Source: Chloroflexota bacterium (lineage in GTDB: Bacteria; Chloroflexota; Dehalococcoidia; Bin125). From it: DNA of 34,086 nt. Made by a program: the position numbers and the translations under genes. Each line of letters starts with the position of its first letter. Positions within the stretch are counted from its first letter, which is position 1. Below the pieces are notes generated by a model. It was not told the origin of the DNA. It worked only from the letters and a program-made list of their open reading frames with translations, and ran no database searches. The stretch lies in NCBI GenBank assembly GCA_009838915.1, contig VXQT01000018.1, positions 1 through 34,086 on the forward strand, given 5' to 3'. Shown in pieces: positions 24,742 through 33,131 of this stretch.

Positions 24742-26151
24742 TTAGCCGAACTGGTACTCCGTGGTTGCGGCGATCAGCGCCAGCATTTCGCCGACGCGCT
24801 CTGACGAACCGTCGTAATCCTCGCTCCACGAGAGGTCGCCGCCTTCCGACGCATGCTCGATCAGTTCGAGTCGGGTGGGTTCGCCCACGTCGAGCGGTCC
24901 GAACAGGTCGAGGCAGTGGTCGACCATCTCGTCCGGCGCCATGCTCGTGCCGTTCGAGGCCGCGATGCGCCGGCAGATCTTCTGCACGCCGGGCAGCTCG
25001 GTGTTGCTGACCCGGTCGGCGACGAAGTTGATCCGTCCCACCACGGCGCCGGAGTTGATCCAGTTGGGGCCCGTCGACCAGCCCTCGACCGAGGGCGGAT
25101 TGTGCAGGCTCTGACCCATGTGCGCCGATTCCTGGCCCAGCGCAATCAGCTCGGGCTTCGGGCCGAACATGTCCTCGGTCAGACGCAGCGTCGAGACGAC
25201 CGTCTCGACCGGGCTCTTGACCTTCTGGAACGTCGCTTCCTTGAAGAAGTCGGAGTTGAACAGCGCGCGCAGGACCGGCTTGATCTCGTAGTTCGAGTCC
25301 TTGAACACCCCGGCCAGGTATTCGATCGCCTCCGGGTCTCGCGGCGGCTCGATGTCCCAGGCCGGCACCTGTGGTTCGTCAGCGACGAAGAATGTGTACA
25401 GGTGACGTGCGATGAAGCGCGGGCAGGCTTCCTCTTCGAGGATGATGTCGATGATGTCGAGGCCGTCGAAGTTGCCTGTGCGTCCCAGGAACTCCTTCTC
25501 GCCGTAGTCGTGCTCCTCCGGTCGGAACTCGAATTGGAAGAAGAAGCGGTGGTTGGGCACGCGCGGGATCTTCGGGCCCAGCGTCCAGCCGGTGAACGCG
25601 CGCGCGCACTCGAAGACGTCCTTCTCGGTGTAGTTGCCGACGCCCATCGAGAACAGCTCGAGCAGCTCGCGGCCCCAGTTCTCGTTGGGCGAGCGCTTGT
25701 GATTCTCGTGGTTGTCGAGCCAGTAGATCATGGCCGGACTCTGGGCCAGCATGATCAGCAGGTCGCGGTAGTTGCCAGTGCCGTGATCGCGGAACATGTC
25801 GACCATCGCGGTCAGGTGATTGTCGTTGTCCACCTTCGAGTTGCCGACCGCGAAGATACCGTGCCAGAACAGGGCCATCTTCTCTTCCAGCGGACGCTGC
25901 GTGTTGACCAGGTGGTACAGCCAGTTAGCCGCGCCCGGCAGCGTCACCGGACCGCCGGTCTCCAACGACGGCATGTAGCGGAACAGTTGGTAGAGGTCGG
26001 CCCGGGGCACGTCTGCCGGCGGATCGACCAGTTGCTCGACCGTCTCCTCGTATCCCTGCGCGACGAGCCGCTCCAACTCGTCGCGTGATGCGCCAAACCC
26101 GGCCCGGCGCATCAGGTGCGCCATCTCGCCGATCGCCTTCGTGCTGGACAT
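24742..26151 (-). CDS. DUF1800-family protein
   Basis: This 469-residue protein matches DUF1800. It has 'MAHLMRRAGFGAS' close to the N-terminus, 'EEKMALFWHGIFAV', 'NENWGRELLELFSMGVGNYTEKDVFECARAFTGW' around residues ~160-195, and 'NPPSVEGWSTGPNWINS' near the C-terminus. The role is unknown. DUF1800 and DUF1501 genes occur as neighbours in Planctomycetes, Chloroflexi and others. I place the start at ATG 26151, with GAGG seven bases upstream. A 19-residue in-frame extension to 26208 is basic, lacks a proper hydrophobic core and is probably not used. No secretion signal is therefore evident, although relatives are often exported. Confidence 0.92.
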   Translation of the reverse strand: MSSTKAIGEMAHLMRRAGFGASRDELERLVAQGYEETVEQLVDPPADVPRADLYQLFRYMPSLETGGPVTLPGAANWLYHLVNTQRPLEEKMALFWHGIFAVGNSKVDNDNHLTAMVDMFRDHGTGNYRDLLIMLAQSPAMIYWLDNHENHKRSPNENWGRELLELFSMGVGNYTEKDVFECARAFTGWTLGPKIPRVPNHRFFFQFEFRPEEHDYGEKEFLGRTGNFDGLDIIDIILEEEACPRFIARHLYTFFVADEPQVPAWDIEPPRDPEAIEYLAGVFKDSNYEIKPVLRALFNSDFFKEATFQKVKSPVETVVSTLRLTEDMFGPKPELIALGQESAHMGQSLHNPPSVEGWSTGPNWINSGAVVGRINFVADRVSNTELPGVQKICRRIAASNGTSMAPDEMVDHCLDLFGPLDVGEPTRLELIEHASEGGDLSWSEDYDGSSERVGEMLALIAATTEYQFG

Positions 26152-26243
26152 GAACAACCTCAGATTCCGCAGCGCAAGGACACGCCGCACGTAGATCCTG
26201 GTTCGCAAGCTAGCGGTTTGCCAACGATGTCACTGACGAAAGC

Positions 26244-27059
26244 TCAGCCGCGCTTCGAGGGGTGCCAGCGGAGGACGTAGCGGTCGATGCCGGCGACGAT
26301 CATGTACTGGCTGATGCCCAGCAGGCAGGCCATCACGATCGCGGTCCAGACCTCGACCGTGTGGACGTTGTTCGCCTCGTTGCGGATGTAGCCGCCCAGG
26401 TTCTCGAAACTGCCGCCGAAGTACTCGGAGATGATCGCGACGATCATCGCGATCGTGACTGCGATCTTCATGCCCGAGAAGAAGAACGGCAGCGCGTACG
26501 GCACATGCAGGTTCCAGAAGGTGCGGAAGTGCCCGGCGGCGTATGAGCGCATCAGCTCCTGCGCGTTGGCGTCGGCGCTGCGCAGCCCGACCAGCGTGTA
26601 AGTGAACAGGATCGGCGCGGTCGCGATGCTCACGGTAGCGATCTTCGATCCGGCCTCGATCCCGAACCAGACGACGGTCAACGGGGCGAGCGAAATCACC
26701 GGCACCGCCTTGAGCACGGCCGCGTAGATGCCGATCCCTTCCGCCATCCAGCGAGTGCGGAACGTGATCGCCGCCAGCGCGATGCCGATCCCGCCGCCCA
26801 GCAAGAGACCTCGGCCCGCCACGCTCAACGTGTTGCGCCCCTGGCGAATCAGCCTGCCGAAGTCCTCGACGAACATGCTGGCGATCTCGCTCGGACGCGG
26901 CAGCAGGAAGCGTTGAATCTCGAACGCCTCGATGATCAGTTCCCAGAGCACGATGGCGGCGACGAAGACGAGCAACGGCGGAATCACCACCGCGGCGTGG
27001 CGGCTCCACGGACGCGGCCGTTCGATGCCGCTGTCCAAGACTGGGTCTGCGGTCGTCAT
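26244..27059 (-). CDS. ABC transporter permease (SsuC/TauC/ThiX type)
   Basis: This 271-residue membrane protein has about six transmembrane segments and the inner-membrane permease loop that docks the ATPase ('QELMRSYAAGHFRTFWNLHVPYALP', an EAA-like loop). It belongs to the BPD_transp_1 group used for nitrate, sulfonate, taurine and hydroxymethylpyrimidine-type substrates. Its start codon overlaps the stop codon of the ATPase gene by four bases (ATGA), so the two are translationally coupled. It is the last gene of the ABC set. No substrate-binding protein gene follows; 92 bases later comes the start of the DUF1800 gene. Confidence 0.92.
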   Translation of the reverse strand: MTTADPVLDSGIERPRPWSRHAAVVIPPLLVFVAAIVLWELIIEAFEIQRFLLPRPSEIASMFVEDFGRLIRQGRNTLSVAGRGLLLGGGIGIALAAITFRTRWMAEGIGIYAAVLKAVPVISLAPLTVVWFGIEAGSKIATVSIATAPILFTYTLVGLRSADANAQELMRSYAAGHFRTFWNLHVPYALPFFFSGMKIAVTIAMIVAIISEYFGGSFENLGGYIRNEANNVHTVEVWTAIVMACLLGISQYMIVAGIDRYVLRWHPSKRG

Positions 27060-27886
27060 AGGCCGCCCGCCATCGCCTGGCCCAGCGACTCGCGAACCTG
27101 GGTAACCAGTTCGTAGTAGCGCGTCGACTCCTCCACCTCTGTCGTGCGGGGATACGGCAGATCAATCGGGATGATCTCCTGCACCCGTCCGGGACGGGCC
27201 GTCATCACCACGACACGCCCGGACAACAGGACCGCCTCGGGAATGCTGTGCGTGACGAAGAGGATGGTCGTGTTCGTCTCGGCCCAGATGCGGTGCAGCT
27301 CGAGATTCATGCGGTCGCGCGTGATCTCGTCGAGCGCGCCGAACGGTTCGTCCATCAACAGGATTGACGGTTGGAAGACGAGCGCGCGCGCCAGCGAAAC
27401 GCGCTGCTGCATGCCGCCCGAGAGCTGGTACGGGTGATGACGCTCGAATCCGTCCAGGCCGACCATCCCCAGCAATCGCTCGATCTCCTCATCCTTCTTC
27501 TCTCTGGACATACCGGAGATCTTCATGATCTCGAGCGGCAACGCGACGTTTTTCCAGACCGTGCGCCAGTCGAACAGCGTGGGAGCCTGGAAGATGAAGC
27601 CGTAGTCGCGGTCGAGCCGCGCCTGTCGGGGCGACTTGCCGTTGACCACGACCGTCCCGCCGCTCGGCTCGATCAGATCCGCCGCCAGTCGCAGCAAGGT
27701 CGACTTGCCGCAGCCCGAGGGCCCGATCAGCGAGACAAACTCCCGTTCCCTGATTTCCAGATCGACGGACTCAATGGCCAGCGTGGCATTGACGCCGCTG
27801 CCGAATTCCTTGCGCACGGCGTCAAACGAGATTGCAGTGTTGGTCCCTAGCGAGACCACTTCTGCGGAGGATTCCGGAGTCGTCAT
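27056..27886 (-). CDS. ABC transporter ATP-binding protein (SsuB/TauB/ThiZ type)
   Basis: This 276-residue nucleotide-binding subunit has Walker A 'GPSGCGKST', Q-loop 'FIFQAPTLFDW', signature 'LSGGMQQR', Walker B 'ILLMDEPFGALDE' and H-loop 'FVTHSIPEAVLL'. It energises import through the two adjacent permeases. The 'TLFDWRTVWKNVALPLEI' segment after the Q-loop is typical of the nitrate/sulfonate/taurine group. The gene begins 12 bases after the upstream permease and overlaps the downstream one, so all three are one unit. The transported compound cannot be read from this subunit. Confidence 0.95.
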   Translation of the reverse strand: MTTPESSAEVVSLGTNTAISFDAVRKEFGSGVNATLAIESVDLEIREREFVSLIGPSGCGKSTLLRLAADLIEPSGGTVVVNGKSPRQARLDRDYGFIFQAPTLFDWRTVWKNVALPLEIMKISGMSREKKDEEIERLLGMVGLDGFERHHPYQLSGGMQQRVSLARALVFQPSILLMDEPFGALDEITRDRMNLELHRIWAETNTTILFVTHSIPEAVLLSGRVVVMTARPGRVQEIIPIDLPYPRTTEVEESTRYYELVTQVRESLGQAMAGGL

Positions 27887-27898
27887 GGCATGCCTCGC

Positions 27899-28774
27899 TT
27901 AGCTCAGTTCCTGGGCTCGGTGTCCGCGCAGCACGACGATCTGGATGATCCGAACCATCCCCACCATCGCTCCGCCCAAGACGCAGGCACCGCCGATGGC
28001 CGCGAACAGCGACTCGGGTTGGAGGCTGAAGTACTGCTGCGACGTGAGAATCACGACGCCGATGCCGTCCTGCGATCCAACCGGCAACTCGGCCACTATC
28101 GCGCCGATCACGCTGAACGCCGCGGCGACTTCGAGCCCGGTAAAGACGTAGGGCAGCGCGCTGGGCAGGCGCAGCTTGAAGAAGACCTCGGTGCGCGAGG
28201 CGCCGTAAGAGGCCATCAGGTCGAGGCTGTCCTGCGAGACATCGCCGATCCCCCGCGCGGTCGAGACCGCGATCGGGAAGAAGGCGAGGAATCCGGCAAT
28301 CAACGCCTTGGTCTCCCAGCCGGTGCCGAGCCAGATCACGAGTGCCGGCGCGATGGCGACAATCGGAACCGTCTGTGCACCGATTACGAACGGCATGATC
28401 CCTCGCCCGGTCCAGCGGCTGAGTGCCATCAATGTCCCGGCGGCGAACCCGGCGACGATCGCAACGGCCAGACCGGTCAACGCCTCGATAAAGGTCAAGC
28501 GCAGGTTGCGGCCCGTATCGAGCCAGACCCGATCACCCTGCGAGTTGACGCTGAACAGGTAGTTGACCACCTCGTGGAAATGCGGCAGCGTCGTGCGCGG
28601 CGAATCGGTGACCCACTTGAGGAGCTCCCAGCCGCCCAGGAACAGCGCGATCAGGATCAGTACCAGCGTGATCCGGGCCGAAGCAGAGCGAAGCCGGTCT
28701 GCGCGTTCGTCCGTGAGCAGTCGATCACGTGCGGCGAGTGGAACCGCGATCTCGGGACTTGCGCCGGCGCTCAT
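27899..28774 (-). CDS. ABC transporter permease (second permease)
   Basis: This 291-residue BPD_transp_1 permease has six or so transmembrane helices and the ATPase-docking loop 'SLDLMASYGASRTEVFFKLRLPSALP'. Its sequence is clearly different from the other permease in the cluster, so the transporter core is probably a heterodimer instead of the usual homodimer. A polar N-terminal ~35 residues precede the first helix. It lies 35 bases downstream of the luciferase-like oxidoreductase gene and upstream of the ATPase gene. A missing binding-protein gene suggests that it is encoded elsewhere. Confidence 0.92.
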   Translation of the reverse strand: MSAGASPEIAVPLAARDRLLTDERADRLRSASARITLVLILIALFLGGWELLKWVTDSPRTTLPHFHEVVNYLFSVNSQGDRVWLDTGRNLRLTFIEALTGLAVAIVAGFAAGTLMALSRWTGRGIMPFVIGAQTVPIVAIAPALVIWLGTGWETKALIAGFLAFFPIAVSTARGIGDVSQDSLDLMASYGASRTEVFFKLRLPSALPYVFTGLEVAAAFSVIGAIVAELPVGSQDGIGVVILTSQQYFSLQPESLFAAIGGACVLGGAMVGMVRIIQIVVLRGHRAQELS

Positions 28775-28809
28775 GGATCGGCGAACTCACTTTCGGCCGT
28801 GCGGGTCGT

Positions 28810-29817
28810 TTAGCGGTCGCCCCGGACGGCACGTGCGATCTTCTCGACCGTGCCCTGGTAGTCGCCAAGCGGCGTCAACACCGGCTCCGTACATCCAGCG
28901 GCAACGAACGCTTCAATCCGCTCAATCGTCTCCGATGTCGTGCCGCAGCAGCAGACATCGCGCACCAGTTCATCGGGGATGAACTGCATCGCTGCTTCGA
29001 TTTGCTCCTGCGTGGCCGGCCAGCCCATCACGCTCTTGACGCCGGCGATCTGATCCTCGGTTGCGCCGCAGGTCTCGGTGATGTGCGGCTGCTGACCGAT
29101 GTACTGGGTGAGGAACTTCTTGCAGGCATCGACCGCGGCCTGCGGGTTGTCATCGTCGACCGCCACGCCGAGCAGCTGGGGGCAGTCGATCTCATCCATC
29201 GAGCGTCCCATGCGGTCTGCGCCGATCTTGATGTGCTCGACCGAAAGCGCCGTGTACTCGGGCGGCACCAGGAAATCCATCAGCGCGCCGTCGGCGACCT
29301 CGCCGACCAGCTCCATCATCCGCAGCCTGACCGCGCCGATGTAGATCGGCACGGGATAGGACGGGTTGTGGTCGTCCTCAGGCGTGTCGAACTTGATCTG
29401 CTCAACATCGACGTACTCCCCCTGGTAGGTCACCGACTTGCCGTCCAACAGGTCTTTGAGTGCGAGGATGATCTCTTTCATCGCCGTACGCGGTTTGGCC
29501 GTGTGCAGCCCATTGCGTGTTGCCAGCGGCTCCCACCAGGCACCGAGTCCAAGCTTGATCCGGCCCGGCGCCATATCGTCGAGGGTCCGGGCGGTCATTC
29601 CCAGCAAGCCAACGCTTCGCGTGCGGAAGGGGAAAATGCCGCTGCCGATCGTGATCCGGCGGGTGTTGGCCGCAGCCAGCGTCATGTGAACGACCGCGTT
29701 CCGGGTGAGACGACCCTCTCCGACCCAGACCGTTTCGAATCCCTGGTCCTCAGCCCATTGCGCCTGATCGATGATGTCCCGTGGATGGTCGATGCCCGAC
29801 ATCAATCCGAGTTTCAT
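28810..29817 (-). CDS. luciferase-like (F420/FMN-dependent) oxidoreductase
   Basis: This 335-residue protein is an LLM-family TIM barrel of the F420-dependent methylene-H4MPT-reductase-like branch: 'WAEDQGFETVWVGEG', 'ANTRRITIGSGIFPFRTRSVG', 'GRIKLGLGAWWEPLA', and 'PIYIGAVRLRMMELVGEVADGAL'. It differs from the LuxA-like paralogue at 21267 and lacks the Glu-His-His motif. A 'CCCG' cluster near residue ~290 is unusual. It lies between the CMD-like gene and the ABC permease on one strand. The pyrimidine monooxygenase RutA also belongs to the LLM superfamily, so a ring-attacking role in this cluster is possible, though I see no specific RutA resemblance. Confidence 0.9.
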   Translation of the reverse strand: MKLGLMSGIDHPRDIIDQAQWAEDQGFETVWVGEGRLTRNAVVHMTLAAANTRRITIGSGIFPFRTRSVGLLGMTARTLDDMAPGRIKLGLGAWWEPLATRNGLHTAKPRTAMKEIILALKDLLDGKSVTYQGEYVDVEQIKFDTPEDDHNPSYPVPIYIGAVRLRMMELVGEVADGALMDFLVPPEYTALSVEHIKIGADRMGRSMDEIDCPQLLGVAVDDDNPQAAVDACKKFLTQYIGQQPHITETCGATEDQIAGVKSVMGWPATQEQIEAAMQFIPDELVRDVCCCGTTSETIERIEAFVAAGCTEPVLTPLGDYQGTVEKIARAVRGDR

Positions 29818-29864
29818 GATTCCTGCTCCATCCCCCGCTCCAGAAGCGTTGCTGTTGAGAATCG

Positions 29865-30278
29865 CTACTCGGCGTCCTGAGCGTCGAGTTCCGCGAACAC
29901 CTCCTGTGCGACCTGTAGTCCCGACAGACCCATCGGGAATCCGCCGTAGGCGAACTGGTGGATAAAGATGCTCTGGACTTCCTCTCGCGTGAACCCTTGC
30001 GCCAGCGCCCCGGCGATATGCCCGCGCAGCTGACGCTCGCGGCCCAGCGCCGAGATCGTGGCCAGCGTGATCACCCGCTTGGTACGCAGGTCGAGCGGGC
30101 CGTGGGTCCAGACGTCGCCGAAACAGAACTCGGCCAGCATCCGCGCGACGTCCGGACCAACCTCGCCGTTCGCGGCGGCGATTGCGTCCATCCCTGCCGG
30201 GTTCATGCTGATGCTCTCCATCAGCTCAACGCCCTGTTGGTAGCGGTCGCTGTCGTGGTAGTCCGTCACGATGAACAT
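29865..30278 (-). CDS. carboxymuconolactone decarboxylase (CMD) family protein
   Basis: This 137-residue protein belongs to the CMD/AhpD-like fold. The core is 'DLRTKRVITLATISALGRERQLRGHIAGALAQGFTREEVQSIFIHQFAYGGFP'. It lacks the redox CxxC of AhpD peroxidases and resembles the true gamma-carboxymuconolactone decarboxylase branch, with the His in 'RGHIAGAL' and the late 'Y-G-G-F-P' motif. The start at ATG 30278 follows AAGGAAGGG. Its place between the aminotransferase and LLM genes suggests a decarboxylase or hydrolase step in the same pathway. It could be a peroxide-handling partner of the flavoenzyme instead, but the missing cysteines argue against that. Confidence 0.88.
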   Translation of the reverse strand: MFIVTDYHDSDRYQQGVELMESISMNPAGMDAIAAANGEVGPDVARMLAEFCFGDVWTHGPLDLRTKRVITLATISALGRERQLRGHIAGALAQGFTREEVQSIFIHQFAYGGFPMGLSGLQVAQEVFAELDAQDAE

Positions 30279-30322
30279 CCCTTCCTTCTATAGCCGGATT
30301 GATTCGTGATTCCTCGGCAAGC

Positions 30323-31666
30323 CTAGGAACGGACGGCCGCATCCGTGATGTCGAGTGCCCGATCCACGATCGACAACGCCCATCGCAACTCCTCCTCGGA
30401 AATCGACAGCGGCGGATTGCCAAAAATGAAGTCGCCGCGCACGTTGACGAACATGCCCTCGTTGCGGAAAAACTGGTCAACGCGACCGGTGAGCTCGGGG
30501 TCGACCGACATCAACGGCGCTTTCGTAGTGCGGTCGGCCGTCAGCTCGAGGACCGTGAACAGTCCGCGGCCGCGGGCCTCGCCAATCGACGGATGCCGCT
30601 CCTTCATCGAGGCGTACTCGTCCTGGATGATCTCTCCCATCCGCACCGCGTTTTCGATCAGGTCGTCCTCTTCGTACACCGCGAGCGTCGCGAGAGCGGC
30701 CGCGCAACCGACCGTGTGGCTGCCGTAGGTGATCCCGTGACCAAGCGGGTTCTGCTCAAAGTGCTCGGCGATCCGGTCATTGACCATCACGGCGCCCAAC
30801 GGCACGATCGCGCTGGTCAGCCCCTTGGCCATTGTCATCATGTCGGGCACGACGTCCTCGTGCTCGATCGCGAACCACTTGCCGGTGCGCCCGAATCCGG
30901 CCATCACCTCGTCGTCGATCAATAGGATGCCGTAGCGGTCGCAGAGCTCTCGGACGCCCCGATACCAGCCCTGGGGCGGCACGATGATTCCGTTCGTGCC
31001 CGTGATCGGCTCCAGCAGGATGGCCGCGATCGTCTCCGGACCTTCGCGCTGGATCACATCCTCCAGGTATTGCATGTACGCCGGGACGAAGTCCTCCTCG
31101 TTCACCGCCAACGGACTGCGATAGAGGTATGGATCGAGGATGCGCACGACGCCGGTCATCCCTTCTTCAGAGGGCATCCGCCGGAAGTCGCCCGAGGCGT
31201 ACATCACGCCCTGGCTGCTGCCGTGATACGAGCGGTAGCGAGTCAGGATCTTGTGTCTGCCCGTGTAGAGCCGCGCGATCCGGACGGCAGCCTCATTCGC
31301 GTCGGCGCCGGCCAGCGTGATGTACGACTTGTTCAGTCCCTCTGGAGAGATCCGCGCCAGTTCCTTGCCCAGCCTGCCTCGCGCCTCGGTCGCATGAGCA
31401 GGGACGACATAAGGCAGCTCCGCGACCTGCTCGGCGATTGCCTGGACCACCCGATCATCCGCGTGTCCGATATTGACGCACATCGCCTGCGAGTTGAAGT
31501 CGAGGTATCGCTTGCCGTCGGCGTCCCAGAGGTGGATGCCCTTGGCGCGCACGAATGGGATCGGGTTGATCTGCTCCTGAGTGCCCCACTCATACAGGGT
31601 GTACTCGCGGCACAGGTCGAGGATCTCCTGGGCGCTTGCGCCTGCGGCGGTCTGCTCGGTGGTCAT
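30323..31666 (-). CDS. class III PLP-dependent aminotransferase (omega-amino acid:pyruvate type)
   Basis: This 447-residue class III aminotransferase has 'LAGADANEAAVRIAR' (phosphate-binding region), 'ILLIDDEVMAGFGRTGKWFA' with the pyridine-binding Asp252, and the Schiff-base Lys281 in 'MTMAKGLTSAIVPLGA'. 'GITYGSHTVGCAAALA' closes the other subunit's phosphate site. It probably transfers the amino group of an omega-amino acid such as beta-alanine to pyruvate or 2-oxoglutarate. That fits directly downstream of a dihydropyrimidinase and a ureidopropionase-like enzyme, the first of which it overlaps by four bases (ATGA). Beta-alanine as substrate is inferred from that context. Taurine- or putrescine-type aminotransferases are similar in sequence. 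Confidence 0.92.
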   Translation of the reverse strand: MTTEQTAAGASAQEILDLCREYTLYEWGTQEQINPIPFVRAKGIHLWDADGKRYLDFNSQAMCVNIGHADDRVVQAIAEQVAELPYVVPAHATEARGRLGKELARISPEGLNKSYITLAGADANEAAVRIARLYTGRHKILTRYRSYHGSSQGVMYASGDFRRMPSEEGMTGVVRILDPYLYRSPLAVNEEDFVPAYMQYLEDVIQREGPETIAAILLEPITGTNGIIVPPQGWYRGVRELCDRYGILLIDDEVMAGFGRTGKWFAIEHEDVVPDMMTMAKGLTSAIVPLGAVMVNDRIAEHFEQNPLGHGITYGSHTVGCAAALATLAVYEEDDLIENAVRMGEIIQDEYASMKERHPSIGEARGRGLFTVLELTADRTTKAPLMSVDPELTGRVDQFFRNEGMFVNVRGDFIFGNPPLSISEEELRWALSIVDRALDITDAAVRS

Positions 31667-33102
31667 CGGGCGGTCACGCTCTGCGGATGGTCCAGCACAT
31701 ACGGCGTCGAGCGTCGGATGTACTGCCCTCGACCGATTTGACCCAGGAACTCCTCGCCGCTGACGATGATCTCGCCGCGCGAAATCACGGTGCTCGGACG
31801 CCCGCTGACCTGCATCCCTTCGTAGAGGTTGTAGTCGACCCGCATGTGGTGCGTGGCTGCCTCGATCGTGTAGTCGGCGTTGGGGTCCCAGACCACGACA
31901 TCGGCGTCGGCGCCAATCGCGATGATCCCTTTCCTCGGGTACAGGCCGAACAGCTTGGCCGGCATGGTGCAGTTGAGGTCGACGAAGCGCATCATGTCGT
32001 AGCGTCCTTCGACGACGCCGCCTTGGTACATCAGGTGCATGCGGTTCTCGACGCCCGGCACGCCGTTGGGGATGTAGCGGAAGTCGCCCTTGCCCATCGG
32101 CTTTTGCGGCGGCAGTTCGGCCAGGTCGTCCTGCATTCGAAAGGTGCAGTGATCGGTGGCGATCACCGAGAGCGCGCCCGTCTCAATTCCGCGCCAGAGC
32201 TCATCCTGGTTGGCGCGTTCGCGAATCGGCGGCGAGCAGATGTACTTGGCCGCCTCGAAGCCGGCGTTCTCGTAATCCTCATAAGCGGCGAACAGGTACT
32301 GCGGGCAAGTCTCCGCATAGACCGCCTGTCCCCGAGCCTTGGCCGCCTCGACCTCAGTCAATGCGGTGCGGCTTGAGAGATGCACGATGTAGACCGCCGA
32401 ACCGGCCATCTCGGCCATCGCGATCCCGCGGTGAGTCGCCTCGCCCTCGACCAGGTGCGGATGCGCATGCATGTGCATGTGTTCCTGCACCCGGCCGGCG
32501 GCGGCGAACTGATCGGTGATCTGCTGGATCACGTGACCGTTTTCGGCGTGCAGCGTGACGATCGCATTGGTGTCGGCCGCAACCTGCATCGCCCGGAAAA
32601 TGGTCAGGTCGTCAACCATCATCGTCCCGGGATAGGCCATCAGCAGCTTGAAGCTGGTCACGCCTTCGCCAGGCAACGCCGCGAGTTCCTCCAAGTACTC
32701 CTGCGAATCCAGATTGGTCGCCATCAAGTGGAAGCCATAGTCGATCACCGCCTGCGACTCCGCCTGGCGGCGTCGGTGCTCAATCGCTTCGATCGGCGAC
32801 ATGCCCTCTCGCTCCTGCCGCGCGAAATCGACCACCGTCGTCGTGCCGCCGAAGGCGGCGGCCACGGTGCCTGATTCCCAACTGTCGGCGGTGATCGTCC
32901 GGAACACGGTCTCGCCCAGGTGCGTGTGCACGTCGATCCCGCCCGGGATCACGTACTGGCCCTCGGCTTGCACGACCGTGTCCGCGGCGACCTGGAGGTT
33001 GGCGCCGATCTGCACGATCACGCCGTCGTCGAGGAAGACATCGGCGACGTATTGCTCGCTCGCGGTCGTAACGGTGCCGCCGGTGATCAGAACCGAGGTC
33101 AT
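31663..33102 (-). CDS. hydA: dihydropyrimidinase / D-hydantoinase
   Basis: This 479-residue cyclic amidohydrolase has the complete two-metal site: H59-x-H61 in 'IDVHTHL', carboxylated Lys152 in 'TSFKLLMAYPG', His185 in 'LHAENGH', His241 in 'IVHLSS' and Asp317 in 'ATDHCTF'. Tyr157 in the same Lys segment and 'NGVPGVENRM' are the substrate-binding residues of dihydropyrimidinases, which separates it from dihydroorotases and allantoinases. It opens dihydrouracil- or hydantoin-type rings to N-carbamoyl amino acids in the cytoplasm. The ATG at 33102 has GGAGGTG just upstream. The frame remains open beyond it into the nitrilase gene, but that stretch is not used. Next genes supply hydrolysis of the product and transamination. 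Confidence 0.92.
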   Translation of the reverse strand: MTSVLITGGTVTTASEQYVADVFLDDGVIVQIGANLQVAADTVVQAEGQYVIPGGIDVHTHLGETVFRTITADSWESGTVAAAFGGTTTVVDFARQEREGMSPIEAIEHRRRQAESQAVIDYGFHLMATNLDSQEYLEELAALPGEGVTSFKLLMAYPGTMMVDDLTIFRAMQVAADTNAIVTLHAENGHVIQQITDQFAAAGRVQEHMHMHAHPHLVEGEATHRGIAMAEMAGSAVYIVHLSSRTALTEVEAAKARGQAVYAETCPQYLFAAYEDYENAGFEAAKYICSPPIRERANQDELWRGIETGALSVIATDHCTFRMQDDLAELPPQKPMGKGDFRYIPNGVPGVENRMHLMYQGGVVEGRYDMMRFVDLNCTMPAKLFGLYPRKGIIAIGADADVVVWDPNADYTIEAATHHMRVDYNLYEGMQVSGRPSTVISRGEIIVSGEEFLGQIGRGQYIRRSTPYVLDHPQSVTAR

Positions 33103-33131
33103 CTCACACCTCCATGAACACTTCCAGGGGT

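Noticed and set aside
26152-26208. 19-residue N-terminal extension of the DUF1800 protein as a signal peptide
   Set aside because: It is Arg-rich throughout, lacks a continuous hydrophobic core and a cleavage site, and a better ribosome-binding site supports ATG 26151.
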